Origin: Verticillium longisporum
Taxonomy: Eukaryota > Ascomycota > Sordariomycetes > Glomerellales > Plectosphaerellaceae
Reading direction: 5' to 3'
Assembly (NCBI GenBank): GCA_019188255.1
Contig: JAETXT010000001.1
Span: 4,712,001-4,776,000 of the forward strand
Length of the DNA stretch: 64,000 nt
The position numbers and the translations under genes are program-made. Within the stretch, counting starts at the first letter, position 1, and every line of letters begins with the position of its first letter. Positions 34,250-45,693 of this stretch are shown in pieces. The notes under the pieces are model-generated. The model saw only the letters and a program-made list of their open reading frames with translations, was not told where the DNA came from and made no database searches.

Positions 34250-34890
34250 GCGATCCATATCTGGAATGATTTAATGACAAGTTTGATACCTCTTTCACAA
34301 AACAATGTCCACTCGCCGTGTTGCATGTCAGGGACTTTTTGACCAGGAACGAAACCGTTGTGCAAGTCTTGCAGCGTTCTGTCATTAAAGGAAGGCAAAT
34401 CAATGTGGTGTGAAGTTGTCTCTGCTGCATGTGTGGCATCCCAAGCTCAGCATTTGCAATTGCACAACGTGTTAGTCCGCGTGGTCCGTGGCTGTTGGCC
34501 CTGCATCTTTTTTGGCGTGTTATTACGTTCAATGCTTCCCTGGCTAAGTCACTTGGGTGCTTCAGGGGGGTTGGCAAAAACATCGAGATGAGTCTGGGGC
34601 GTGCGATCGTTTGATGGATCATGGCCACTGTGTTCTGCCCAGGCGCGTAACGTCTGCCGTCAGCGAGGCGAACATATAAACCGCTAAGGCCGGCAGCCAC
34701 AACAATACAAGAGTAATACCAAAATAGAAGATGATGTCTTTCCGATCTTGGTGCACCTGAGAATGCCGAATTTTTTTCATATCCGGAGAACATACTAGTC
34801 TCCTCGTCAGGGCTCCATACCGGCCCATCGCACAAGCGTCGCAGCAAATATATACCTCAATTTCGAGCCCCACGACAACAATAGAACCAG
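34250..34890. other. Intergenic region upstream of tRNA-Val(CAC)
   Basis: 641 bases. A 222-codon minus-strand open frame covers it and overlaps the DJ-1-like gene end, but shows no domain, so it was not called. Nothing else seen. Confidence 0.5.
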
Positions 34891-34996
34891 GTCTGGTGGT
34901 GTAGTGGTTATCACGTCAGTCTCACAATGAATCTTGACCTCAAATCGAGGCATTGAGCGCACTGAAGGTCGGGAGTTCGAACCTCCCCTAGATCAT
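34891..34996 (+). tRNA. tRNA-Val (anticodon CAC), with intron
   Basis: Cloverleaf: acceptor GGTCTGG pairs with CTAGATC, anticodon stem TCAGT pairs with ACTGA, and the T arm GGGAG-TTCGAAC-CTCCC is perfect. The anticodon CAC is at 34924-34926. A 33-base intron (34928-34960) follows position 37, the standard eukaryotic place. A six-T terminator follows at once. Confidence 0.95.
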
Positions 34997-35002
34997 TTTT
35001 TG
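34997..35002 (+). terminator. Pol III terminator of tRNA-Val(CAC)
   Basis: Six T bases directly after the discriminator base. Confidence 0.85.
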
Positions 35003-35472
35003 GATCATGATCGATCAGATTCTTCCATATGCACCCACATCTGTATTCTTGCGTGATAGCTTGGATATGCTAGAGCAAACTGATATCCCACTTGCGATCT
35101 GCCGTCTTGTAGGCGAGGAAGAATTTCTTTTAATTTAGTTCACTTTGTTTGTTATGGAAGGGGTTGAATCTGGGAGTAGGTGACGAAGTATCTCCGGTAT
35201 CAACTTTGACTATTTCACATATGCACTGTAACTTCGATGCCACTTTTCCAAGATCTTGCCTGACTTGATCTATTGTATGTGTATGATAGCATTAGAGTCA
35301 CTACAGATGTTGCCTGTTGGATCGTCTTATCATTAGCAGACAGCAGGGCAAAAGAAAGTGAGTACTTCCACGAAGCTTCAAAGGCAACTGGAATGACGAT
35401 ACGTCGAGAGAATTTTCAAGCGTGAAGCTTGCTGCCGGCCGCAGAAGCACCTCAGAACGAGTATTTGATGGC
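35003..35472. other. Spacer between two converging tRNA genes
   Basis: About 470 bases, AT-richer, with no gene, repeat or RNA seen. Confidence 0.55.
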
Positions 35473-35476
35473 AAAA
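35473..35476 (-). terminator. Pol III terminator of tRNA-Val(AAC)
   Basis: Four T bases on the minus strand immediately follow the tRNA 3' end; this is the minimal length for a Pol III stop. Confidence 0.65.
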
Positions 35477-35586
35477 TGATTCAGGGGAGGCTCGAACTCC
35501 CGACCTTCAGTGAACACCATTCCGCGTCATACGAAGCAACGTTGAAATGTTAGACTGACGTGATAAACCAACTACACCACCGAACC
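35477..35586 (-). tRNA. tRNA-Val (anticodon AAC), with intron
   Basis: Acceptor GGTTCGG pairs with CTGAATC, the anticodon stem TCAGT/ACTGA is as in the neighbouring tRNA-Val, and the T arm GGGAG-TTCGAGC-CTCCC is perfect. Anticodon AAC corresponds to 35549-35551. A 35-base intron (35513-35547) follows position 37. The introns of the two valine tRNAs are unlike in sequence. Confidence 0.95.
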
Positions 35587-36437
35587 GTTCATGGGGGCGG
35601 CATGTAGCAGTGTAGTAGAACAGTCTACCAGATTGTGTGGGATGGGTCTAGATGGGGCTACGGGGTTTGTCCAGGGCCCCATCGTGAGGTTAAGCGACGT
35701 GTTGGTTTAGGCTCCAAGTGTTTGACACCCAGCTCCAGTGTGTCCAGTGTGTACCGCCAAAGCCCCACCTCAGAGTACCTGCTCAACTGTTATCCAGCTG
35801 GAAACATACTTGTTTTCCAATGGTCAGAATTTGGCCATCAGCATAACCTCCGGGCTAGATGTCAGCGCAAGGAACGAGTAGAGTAGAGAGATCTTCCGTA
35901 GGTAATATCCGTAGTCAACTGTTAGGTAGGGGATAGGAACACTTCTACACACTCTCTCCTGGTGTAAAGTCCCTTAACAAGCTCTTGTCTTGTGGCTTCG
36001 TAGGTGCCTCCTGACACAAGACGTCTCAAAAGTCGCATCTCCCAAGTGAGCACATGGTGTGTTGTATGACAGCTGAAAGTGCTTGGTGACAAGAATTACC
36101 CGACACCCGTGTTGTATGTATCATATTGATCGAAATTGCCCTGACTACCAAGATTATGGGCTCTACGACTGCTATGAACCCGAAGATCATCAAGTTGGCT
36201 GTCACGAAAGATGACCTTGTCGGAGCATGAAAAAGCGGCCGGTGTCTAATATGGAATGACGATTCAAGTACTTAGTATTCCGGAACAATACATTAACAAG
36301 ACGAGTAGGGAGACGGGCTGAGGCGCGAAGATATATATGAAGGCCAAGGAGAGCTGCTTCGGACAGCCATGATATCCTTCGATGAAAAGGGACCCTAAAG
36401 AGGACGAGCAGAGGGAAGAAACGGATAGCTTAGCTTC
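35587..36437. other. Gene-free stretch between tRNA-Val(AAC) and the copia element
   Basis: 851 bases of ordinary composition, with TpG and CpA normal right up to the element edge. No coding sequence was recognised. Confidence 0.55.
36433..36437. repeat. Target site duplication, left copy (GCTTC)
   Basis: GCTTC directly abuts the 5' LTR and is repeated at 43973-43977. Confidence 0.9.
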
Positions 36438-36727
36438 TGTTGAACCAATATTAGGGAACTCTGTGGTTAGGATGGCGATATCTAAGGTATCTGGGATATC
36501 TAGGATCCACTGCTCTCAGGAGCACGTGAACTACGGCTTACGTGATCGCTAAGAGTAGATAGGTATATCTAACTCACGTAGGTAGCAGTAACTTAGAGAA
36601 ATAGATAAGAATTATATATAAGAATTAATTATTATAAGACTTATTAGATACCCTACCTATTTAGAGCTCGTAAATATAGCGGAAGTACTAGATTAAGGTT
36701 TATATAAATAATAAAGCCCTCTTAATA
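36438..36727 (+). repeat. 5' LTR of the copia element
   Basis: 290 bases, aligned end to end with 43683-43972. The outer (left) half still contains TpG and CpA, while the inner half is fully converted. Differences from the other LTR are almost all C/T or G/A. Confidence 0.93.
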
Positions 36728-39700
36728 TTAATTAATATTACGTTTAATATAATATAGAATAGCTAGAGCTAGAGAAGTTAGGATCGATCCTATAAATAGT
36801 ATATTTACTATATATAAGCTTATCGATTACGCTTTATAAATAATCGTAAGAATACCGTTTTATTTTTAAATACTTTAGGACTCTTATATAAGCTTAATAA
36901 TAGGGAATTCCCCTATTATATAATCTATAGGAGTACTATCTACTTCGAGTATCTTAGGACTCTTATAACTAAGATTACTACTAAGCTATATCGCTAGCTA
37001 TAAAACCTAAAAAACGAAGCTATATAGAATAATTAACTATTTATATTAAAGCTTTATAAACTTAATAATAATAAGCTCTTTAGATTATAATAATAGCTCT
37101 ATAATAGAGCTAGAGAGCGCTAAAAAGCTATAATAAGAGTTCGATATTATTCTAAAGGATATTAATATTATATACTTTATTTAAAAGGTTAAAAAGGATC
37201 TTAATATCGATTTTATTATAAATAGTATAGAATTATAGTTCTTAGGATTATTAGATTTAGTATTTATAGATCTTAAGAGCGCTTAGATTATTAAAATAAT
37301 AAATATATATAGAAATATAAAGGGAGTTTACTTCTTAGAAGCGTTTATTAAAGACTTCTAAAGCTAAAGCGAAAAGGATTTCGATTCTTATAATTTAACG
37401 ATCTCTCGAGTACTAAAGGTATATCTTATAGATCGCGGGATCCCTCTTCTAAAAATAATAAACGTTAAAATATCGAAAAAGCTAATTCTAATATTATTAT
37501 AAAAAGAGATACTTAATATAGATACGCTAAAGAGTAGTATTAATTATAATTTAATATTCTACGGAATAGAGGAATAGCGAGAATAATCGGATAATAAGCG
37601 ATTATTTATAATAAGGATTATTTAATTATCCTAAATCCGAGTTATATAAAATAAGAGGATAGATCCCTATTAACCTTATATTTTAGGGTTATTTAATTAA
37701 TAGAATAAATAATCTAATTAATAAGAGATTATACTTTATTTATAACGAAATAAGATTTTACCTCTAAATAGTACCTAGAACCTACTAGCTTAGTATTATA
37801 CTCTATTATTATATAAATCGATAAACTTATTAATTAATAGAGCTATAATTAAATAATTTATATTATTCTAGAATAAGGAGAGTAATTATTTTAAGGAGAC
37901 CTATAATATCTTAAACGATAAGATATATATCTTTATAAATATATATAAGCTCTTATAAATCTAATATACGTAGCTTTATATATTCTTCTTAAATATATTT
38001 TTAGGGCGTATATAAGTTTTCTTCTTAAAATATATAAATAAGAGTATAAGAATTTAGTAAATATATCTAAAGATTAAATAATAATTCGATTCGGAGATTA
38101 ATAGAGCTTAATATTATATAGACTAGAGCTCTATAACGTTTAATTCTATTATTATAAAGCCTAAGAATAGTTATAGGAAAGCTATAAATAGAAGTTCTCT
38201 AGATCTTTCTAGATAAGCTTTAATAATATTAAAGAGCCCTTAGCTTAATATTCTAGGAGGAGACCTATCTCTATATAAATACTCTAAAGGTAATTTAAGG
38301 TATTCTAGAGCTAAAGATTATATTAATAAAGCTAGAGCAATCTTTTAATATACTATCCGCTTAGCTTAAGAGTATATTAAAAGTAAAGGAGAATACTAGA
38401 ACGCTTAAGTACTTCTATATTAATAAGTATTATAAGGGTAGAAATAGCTATTACTAAATTAATAAAAGGGGAGATTATAGAAAATAATCGTTTTATAGAA
38501 TTAACGATTATTAAGATTCTAGGATTAGAACTCGTAAATATTAGATATACTCTAAACTAGATTATAGATCGACGAAGCACTCTCCTAAAGAATAATAATA
38601 CTTAAAAGAATAATAGAAATATATATAGGAAGCGTATAGGGATTAATAGAAGGGATATTATTAATTCTTAATAGCTATAAAGCCTATTAAGAGCTTAGAT
38701 TCCGAAGATTCGGAAGAGCTAAGAATAGAGGATCCCTATAAATCTAATCCTAAAAGCGAACTAATAAACGCTTATATAATATACTTCCTAGTAAGTAAGT
38801 TATTCTAGTATAGGATTAGAGGGAATAATTAAGAAGCTAAAAGGATAGCTCTAATAAAGTAATTATTTAGTTAATATTAGATTAATAATATTTATATAAC
38901 GTATAGTATAATATTATTCTTAATATAAGTATAATATTAGTTTCTATAATAGGAGCTTTATAAACTAGGGCCCTAATAGCCCTAATTCTAAGCTTAATAA
39001 TTAATAAATAGGGAATAAGGGCTAGAGTAAGATTTAGAATAGGAAACGTAATATCTACTATAAAGGAGATTATTATTCTAATACTAATTAGGAGAATTAT
39101 ATTCTATATTATCCTAATAAATACCTTATTCCTTCTATATATTAAGGATATAGACGATCTCGGAATCTACTTAAATAATATACGTAATAAGCTAATAAAG
39201 TATATTAAGGAGCTCTAAGAGTATATACCTATATTCTATAAATAGGGCTATCCTTAGTTCTTCTTAGATACGAAAACCTATATTAATTTAGGGATTATAT
39301 ATATAATAAGAGTAGAGAGTAATAAAGTAATATTTCTAATAGAAATAGAGCTCTAATAAGTTTATAAGCGCTTTAGCTATTTATTAATTAAGAAATTATA
39401 GAATCTACTCTAAAGAGTAGACTATAATATAGACCGGAATATATTAGAGCTAATAAACCGCTTCTATTATTATTATTAGATTAAAGGGAAATCTCTATAA
39501 TACTTTAAATTTACCCTAAAATCGGATATCGACTTTAATTATAAGATTTTAATCGATATTATATATTTAAATAGAAAGCCTATTCTTTATATAATTAATA
39601 TATATATTAGATTCTAATCTATAACTTTTATTCCTAATTTTATAGCTTATATAATATAAGAAGTATTTAAGAGGTACTAATTAGATATATACCTAGGCCC

Positions 39701-39849
39701 TCTAGATATTATAACTATTAACGCTAGAACTAACTTCGCTTCTATAGAATTTAGGGTAGAAATATACCTCCTAAGTATAACCTATTATTAGATCCCTATA
39801 GAGGCCTATTAATTAATAAATAAAGTTAAGAGCTACTATAAGCCGATAC

Positions 39850-42130
39850 GTAGAATATATAAGATCTTAAAGGCTAAATCTCGTAATACGAGCCTAGAAT
39901 CGCTATTCTAAGGAGTAATTAAAGCGGTAAACGATACTACTAAGCCTAACGGTCTAATATTAATACTACTTATATTTAGGGCTATACCTAGGATAACCGC
40001 TAACTTAATACTTATAATAACTTAAGTATAACGCGCTAAAGCTATTAATAAAATAATAGCGGAACTATAGCGAATAATCGCTAAACGGAAAATTAATAAT
40101 ACGCTAAATATATATAATAAATTAAATATAAAATAATTATTACTATAATCGCTAAAGCTAAGAAGTAGTATTCTTATATTCTAAGAGTAAAAGAAATAGA
40201 CTAAACTTTATAAAGTTATATTAATTACTAATACGATAGTTATAGTTAATATAATTAATAGCTTAATAGAGTTTAGAGGAATATATATTAAATTATATAA
40301 TAGATCGCTAAATTAAGAAACTAAGGAGATAATTATAATCTAAATTCTAAAAGCATTTACGTTAAAGACCCTAGAACTATTTAAATATCTAGAGCTAATT
40401 TAACTATATTAATATAGAAGACCTAGGAAGTTAATAATAATATATACCTAGAATCTACTATAAATAGTTTCTATAGATCATAAGAATAGTATAATTAGGG
40501 GTTTATAGATTAGACGTTAATTTATTATAAAGAGGGAATAATAGGGTTATAACCTAGCTATTAAATTATATAATAAAGGTAGAATAACGACCCCTAGGAA
40601 GCTATTTAAGTAATCCAATTAAGAGGAGATCGACTTACTTTTAATAATAGGAGTAATCGTACTAATTAGTAAATCTATAATCCCTAGTACTAGGATCTTT
40701 AGATACCGATTTATAAGAGAGGTAAAAGGACTCCTTTAAGCCCTATATAAGAAGTTAAGATTAATAATTTAGGGGTATAATAATTAAGAGAAGACGACTC
40801 TATTAATATAATCGCTTATAATTATATAATATAATTAACGATTAATCCTAGCGATTATACTAATATTATAAGAACGTAGCTAATAGTTAATATTCTAGGA
40901 TATTAATTAAGCTTATACTTAGAGCGCTATAGATCTATTATATAATATTCTATTATATATCCTTAAGGAGCTATAATATAGATACCCTAACGATACCGTT
41001 TTCTATATCGTTAAGCTATTCTATAGAATTATAGAGTTAGGCCTCTATTAATTTATAACCTATTAGCGATATTATAGAGAGCGCTTAATAATAGTTCTAA
41101 TAGGCTACGATCTATATCTCTTATTAATTAGAGCTAGAGAGAGCTTTAGATTAATCGGAATATAGATTAACGATACTCTAAACCTTAGAGAGCCCGTATT
41201 TATAGAAAAAGAATAAATAGAGCTCTTAAGAGCTAGCTTCCGAGTAAAGCCTATTTCTATCCTAAATACTAATTTAGAGGGCGTTTTTAATAATTATATT
41301 ATTAAAATTAGAACTAATAATCTTAAGATTCTATAGAAAGGTTAATGTAATCGATTAAAGTAAATAACCCTAAGGATACTAGATTTAGAATAGTAATTTA
41401 TTACCTAGAGAGCTTATAGAGTATATATACCTTCTATTTATTAACCTAAAATAGCTTTCGATTTCGCTATAATTTCCTAAACTAGGAACCTAGAGAAGGA
41501 TAATTTTAAATAGCTTAATAAATATATATAATAATAGATCGATAATATAGACCGTAGCCTAAATTATATATACTTCGATCTATTAATTATTTAGCTATAT
41601 ATATTTATTAATAGCTCCTTTATTAATAATAAGGACCTTAGTTCTTAAATCGGATTTATTATCCTCCTTAATAATAAACGTTCTTACGATTAAGAGAACG
41701 TATTTATAGTACGTAGTAATATTCTTTATTAATAATCTATTAAATATAAATAAATTATATATTTAGTCCTAGCTAGCGAAATCTATAATATAATTAATAG
41801 TTTTAACATAATATACGTCCTTAAATAGACGCTCTAGAAGATCTATAAATACTTAGATTTACTACTCCTATAAATAATTATCTATATTAATAGCTTCTCG
41901 TTCTATTAATATTTTATTTAATTAAGCGCGATTATAGAGAAACGCTTAATAATAGATCTTATAGTATTATAGTAAAGCTATAAAGAATACGAAATTAACG
42001 AAATTCGCTAGATTATAAGAGGGGATAATCCTATAGATATAATAATTAAAGGAGCTCTAAACTAAATACTAGAAGCTCTTATAAGCTCTAATAAAGTTAT
42101 AATTAAGATTAAAAGTTAAATTAAATATTA
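39850..42130 (+). pseudogene. Degenerate copia pol (integrase C-terminus, reverse transcriptase, RNase H)
   Basis: Reading through stops, 39900-40100 resembles the fungal copia integrase tail (AVNDT.KPNGLI..LLIF.A.PR). 40680-41130 resembles reverse transcriptase (FVDEVKG, SRLV.QGYND, D..QAYTQS, PLYGIAE.G), and 42000-42110 resembles the RNase H end (RGDNP.D...KGA, LE.LISSNK). All are interrupted by TAA and TAG made by RIP. No functional product is possible. Confidence 0.85.
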
Positions 42131-43682
42131 AAAAAAGAATAATTAAAGTATAAATATAATTAAAATTAATAATTCCTTAAAAACGGCCTAATTATTGAAA
42201 TAATAAAAATAGCTACCCCTTAATTACTAAATTAATAAAGTAAATAATCCGCTATATAGCGATTAAGCCTTAGATTCTAATATCTTAGAATCTAAGTCTA
42301 ACTGCTCTAGGGAGTCCTACTAGAGGTAGTTAAAGAGCTATAGAGCTATAGCCCGCCTAGCCGCCTTATAGTTAATATTACTAAAACTATTAAAGTCTTT
42401 ATTAGGGTTATTACCCCCCTTAGCGTCCTCCTCTTTAATAATCTATAATATACTTTTAACGATAGCGTACTATTTCTCTAGATCCTATAATTATATTATT
42501 AGCTAATTATATAATTAGATAATTAAAGGAATAAAAAGGAATAGGAATTTATAGCTTAGTTCTTTTTATTATAAATAGCTAAAAACTTTATAGCGGGCTT
42601 AAATATATTAATAGGATTAAAGATAATACTTATTAGAGCTATAGATATAGGAAATATAGATCGTAAGAGCTTATATTAGCTTATAAGAATACTTAGAGGT
42701 ATATTTATAATAACGAGATCCCTTAAGATCGAGGTTATAATAAGCGCTTAAGGTATTAATTTTAATTTATTTATTAATAAGATTAGACTTAAAATAACCT
42801 AGATAAGGAACCTTATAAATATTATTATATATACGTATTATATATTCGATTAATAGCTCTTACGATTAATATTAACCGTATTCTTATACTTAGCTACTCT
42901 CTTAGCCTTAAGGGGCTTAAGCGTAGGGGTCTTATACTTAAGAGGTATTATTATAGCTAGAACGAGAAAGAAAACGAATAAATAGGAATAGTAAAAATAA
43001 GTTTTTATTAATCGTATAAGCATTATTTATATATATTAAATTAGCCTACGAAAATTAAAGAAGTCGATATAAAGAGAGAGAAAGGTTAATAGAATAAAAT
43101 TACTAAAACTTATTAATAAAATATATAGATTTTCTATAAAACCTATTTAATTAAAGCGGTTTAATCCTATTATTCTTATTAAAGGGTAATTTAATTTATT
43201 AGAAATTATTCTAATAGATTCTATAAAAAACTAATAATTATTTTATTATATTCTATTAGCGTATTAGGGATTTAGAGGCCTTAGGAGTATATATTTAATA
43301 ATTATAAGAGCGCTATTTACTATTAGATTCTAATTTATTTCCTTTATTTCTAGGATTTAGAGGCCTATTCCTATTATTTAAATTATAATTTAGTTTATTT
43401 CCTTAGAGAGCTATTTATAGATAATATTATTATTCTAAAGCGCTAGGAACTAGAGGCCTAATATTTATAGGAATAGTAGGCTTAAGCTATATTTTCCCTA
43501 TTTTTAATTATTATTTCCTATTATTTCCTATTATTAGGTTATTTACTTTAAAATTAGAAGAGTAGATCTAATACGCTAGAGACTAGAGAATTATAGGCGT
43601 ATTAGAGTAGCTATTAACCCTAGCGATAGCTCCTAATATTAGTCCTTATAGTTATTCTACTTATAAAGAAAAGAAGAGCTAG

Positions 43683-43972
43683 TATTAAATTAATATTAGG
43701 GAACTCTATAGTTAGGATAGCGATATTTAAGGTATCTAGGATATCTAGGATCTACTATTCTTAGGAGTACGTAAACTACGGCTTACGTGGTCGCTAAGAG
43801 TAGATAGGTATATCTGATTTACGTAGGTAGTAGTAACTTAGAGAAGTAGATAAGAATTATATATAAGAATTAACTATTATAAGACTTATTAGATACCCTA
43901 CCTATTCAGAGCTCGCAAGTATAGCGGAAGTACTGGATTAGGGTTCATATAAGCAGTGAAGCCCTCTCAACA
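43683..43972 (+). repeat. 3' LTR of the copia element
   Basis: 290 bases. The inner (left) half is converted; the outermost 60-70 bases, from about 43906, keep TpG and CpA. It ends CTCAACA. Confidence 0.93.
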
Positions 43973-43977
43973 GCTTC
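43973..43977. repeat. Target site duplication, right copy (GCTTC)
   Basis: GCTTC directly follows the 3' LTR and matches the left copy exactly. Confidence 0.9.
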
Positions 43978-44461
43978 ACTTATTTCCAGCAGAATATTGA
44001 TCTAGTCGTATGACCCAACAACACAATTTTGAGACTGTCTGTAAAACTAGACGCGTTGCAACCAAGGAAATTCATGTCCTTCTCATACTTAACTCACGGC
44101 TTATGGAACCTCCCGTTGTCATGAAGATAGCAAGAAGGCAGGCCGAATCTAACCTTCGGAAAAGTAGAAAGCAGGAATAGCAGTTGAGTGTCACATGGTT
44201 AGCATAGATTCGTCCAGTCCAAAGCAATCCGGCAGCCCTGCAAGGCACCAGTGGCAATTCTCGGAACAGACCAAGACAGAAGTATACGTTTCTAGTATCC
44301 AGTTACGCTGCCTCGTGTGCTCAGCTCAGAAGGATATTTCAAAGAATAGAACGAAAGAAATGAACAAGATACACGAGCTCCTGTCGCTCGGATCGACCAT
44401 GGCTCGGCCGAAATTATCCCACGCACCCAAATTCCCACGCAAATCATTTCCCGGACCGCTA
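43978..44461. other. Spacer right of the copia element
   Basis: 484 bases of normal composition; TpG and CpA return at once after the LTR. It is the 3' region of the lectin-membrane gene. Nothing else seen. Confidence 0.55.
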
Positions 44462-45693
44462 TCAGAACGGCCTTGTCTCAGCGTATTGCGTCGCTGGTGT
44501 CTGCTGCACACTGTTCATGCCGTTTGAACGGGGCGGCGCCGCGTCGAGTTCGTTGTACTGGTGACTTGGGGCCTCGTGGATGGGTTGGAAGGGCGCTTCG
44601 GCGGGCTCACTCTGGTGCCCGTATGCTGTTGAGTGCGGCGAGTGAATGTCCTGAGACGGGCTCGTGTGTTGTGTTGCGGCACTGTACTGCTGGTCGCCCT
44701 GCGGGTAGGCGTTGCCCCATGCAGCACCAGCCTTGTGCTCGTTCGACGCCGTGTATGTGTCGCCGTTGGCCGGCGTTGTGGCTTGCGAGGGCGGCATCTG
44801 GTGTATAAAGTCGCCACCTTCGGGTTTGCTGCCTGAAGCTGCGGCGGCCCGGGCGGCCCTGCGTCGGCGCCAGAAGAAGAAGACAAGCGCACCGATGAGG
44901 CCCAGGACCGCGAGGGTGGCGCCGACACCGATGCCCGCTGCGGCGCCGGGGGTGATACCACCGCCGCCACCATCTGAGCCTGAAGATTCATTTGCTGCTG
45001 AAGAGGATCCGCTCGTCTCGGCCGGCGAGCTGTCGGCGGATGTGGGCGTTGTCTCGGCTGCGGTGCTGGTAGCGGAGGTGGAAGCGGCTGTGGTGGCCGG
45101 AGGAGGAGCCGAGCTGACGGCCGATTCCTGACTCGTTAGCATCACTTTTGTCAAATCAATGATGGGCCCGGCAATCATACCCCCGAATAGATGGTTGACC
45201 AAGCCCCGTCATTGACATCTCGTGCCGAGCTAAACACCCATCGCTGCGCCGGGTGCTGGGCATCCGACGTCTCGCCCTGGATCTGGTCGTTCAGGAAGAG
45301 GTTGGACCCTGGGTGGACATCCATGGCGTAGTCTGAGTTGTTGGACTTTGGCTTCCACAAGAATGCACCCGTGTTGCCAATTTCTTCGAAGTAGTGCTTC
45401 TGCGCATCGTCAACGCTGCTGGGTTGCATGCAGGCGATAGTCTTGGACTTGTGGTCCTCCTCGGGGTCCCAGCAAACAGAAAGCTGTCGGCCAACGCCGG
45501 AAGCATTGTGGCGCATCAGGTAAAGGCCCGGCTCGTTGTCGATAGGCTGCATCTGCCAGGCCTGGGCGACGAGAGAAAAGACACGAAGGCCATCGGTCGT
45601 CGTTTGGAGCGTGTTATGGAAGACGGGCGCAGATGCGTTGGTGACTCTCTCCTCAGAGATGTGGTACCAGACGTTAGGGTCAAACTCGGCCAT
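44462..45693 (-). CDS. Predicted single-pass membrane protein with lectin-like N-terminal domain
   Basis: 392 residues from exons 45693-45181 and 45127-44462; intron 45128-45180 has GTATGA, a GCTAAC branch and TCAG. Residues 1-165 look like a beta-trefoil (ricin-B-lectin-like) domain: repeated aromatic/hydrophobic strands such as VWYHISEERV, GLRVFSLVAQAWQM, GLYLMRHNAS and HPAQRWVFSS. Next is a serine/threonine/alanine-rich stalk (about 170-240), a glycine run, one strong membrane helix (ATLAVLGLIGALVFFFW) and RRRR as a cytoplasmic stop. The ~130-residue tail is rich in Q, P, H and S. The layout is that of fungal wall-stress sensors, but there is no N-terminal signal peptide, so the lectin side may be inserted by the internal helix or may face the cytosol. 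Beta-trefoil assignment is by eye. Confidence 0.65.

Larger units (their letters stand above)
36438..43972 (+). mobile_element. Full-length Ty1/copia LTR retrotransposon, destroyed by RIP
   Basis: A 7,535-base element with two 290-base LTRs, TGTTG...CAACA ends and a GCTTC target duplication on each side. The interior is extremely AT-rich and almost free of TpG and CpA (I noticed only isolated cases, e.g. near 41345, 42197 and 42302), the mark of repeat-induced point mutation. Stops fill every frame. Degenerate but readable pol segments occur in the order integrase C-terminus, reverse transcriptase, RNase H, which is the copia (Pseudoviridae) order; gypsy has integrase last. The interior before about 39.0 kb should be gag and protease, but is too eroded to show motifs. 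About 1.5 kb between RNase H and the 3' LTR is unexplained. The element cannot encode functional protein. Confidence 0.95.

Noticed and set aside
34179..34847. 222-codon minus-strand open frame at the DJ-1-like 3' end
   Set aside because: No domain, no signal peptide; it overlaps the end of a conserved gene and looks random.
36600..43700. AT-rich tract as a centromere or mitochondrial insertion
   Set aside because: The paired LTRs, target duplications and readable copia pol order explain it as a RIP-mutated retrotransposon.
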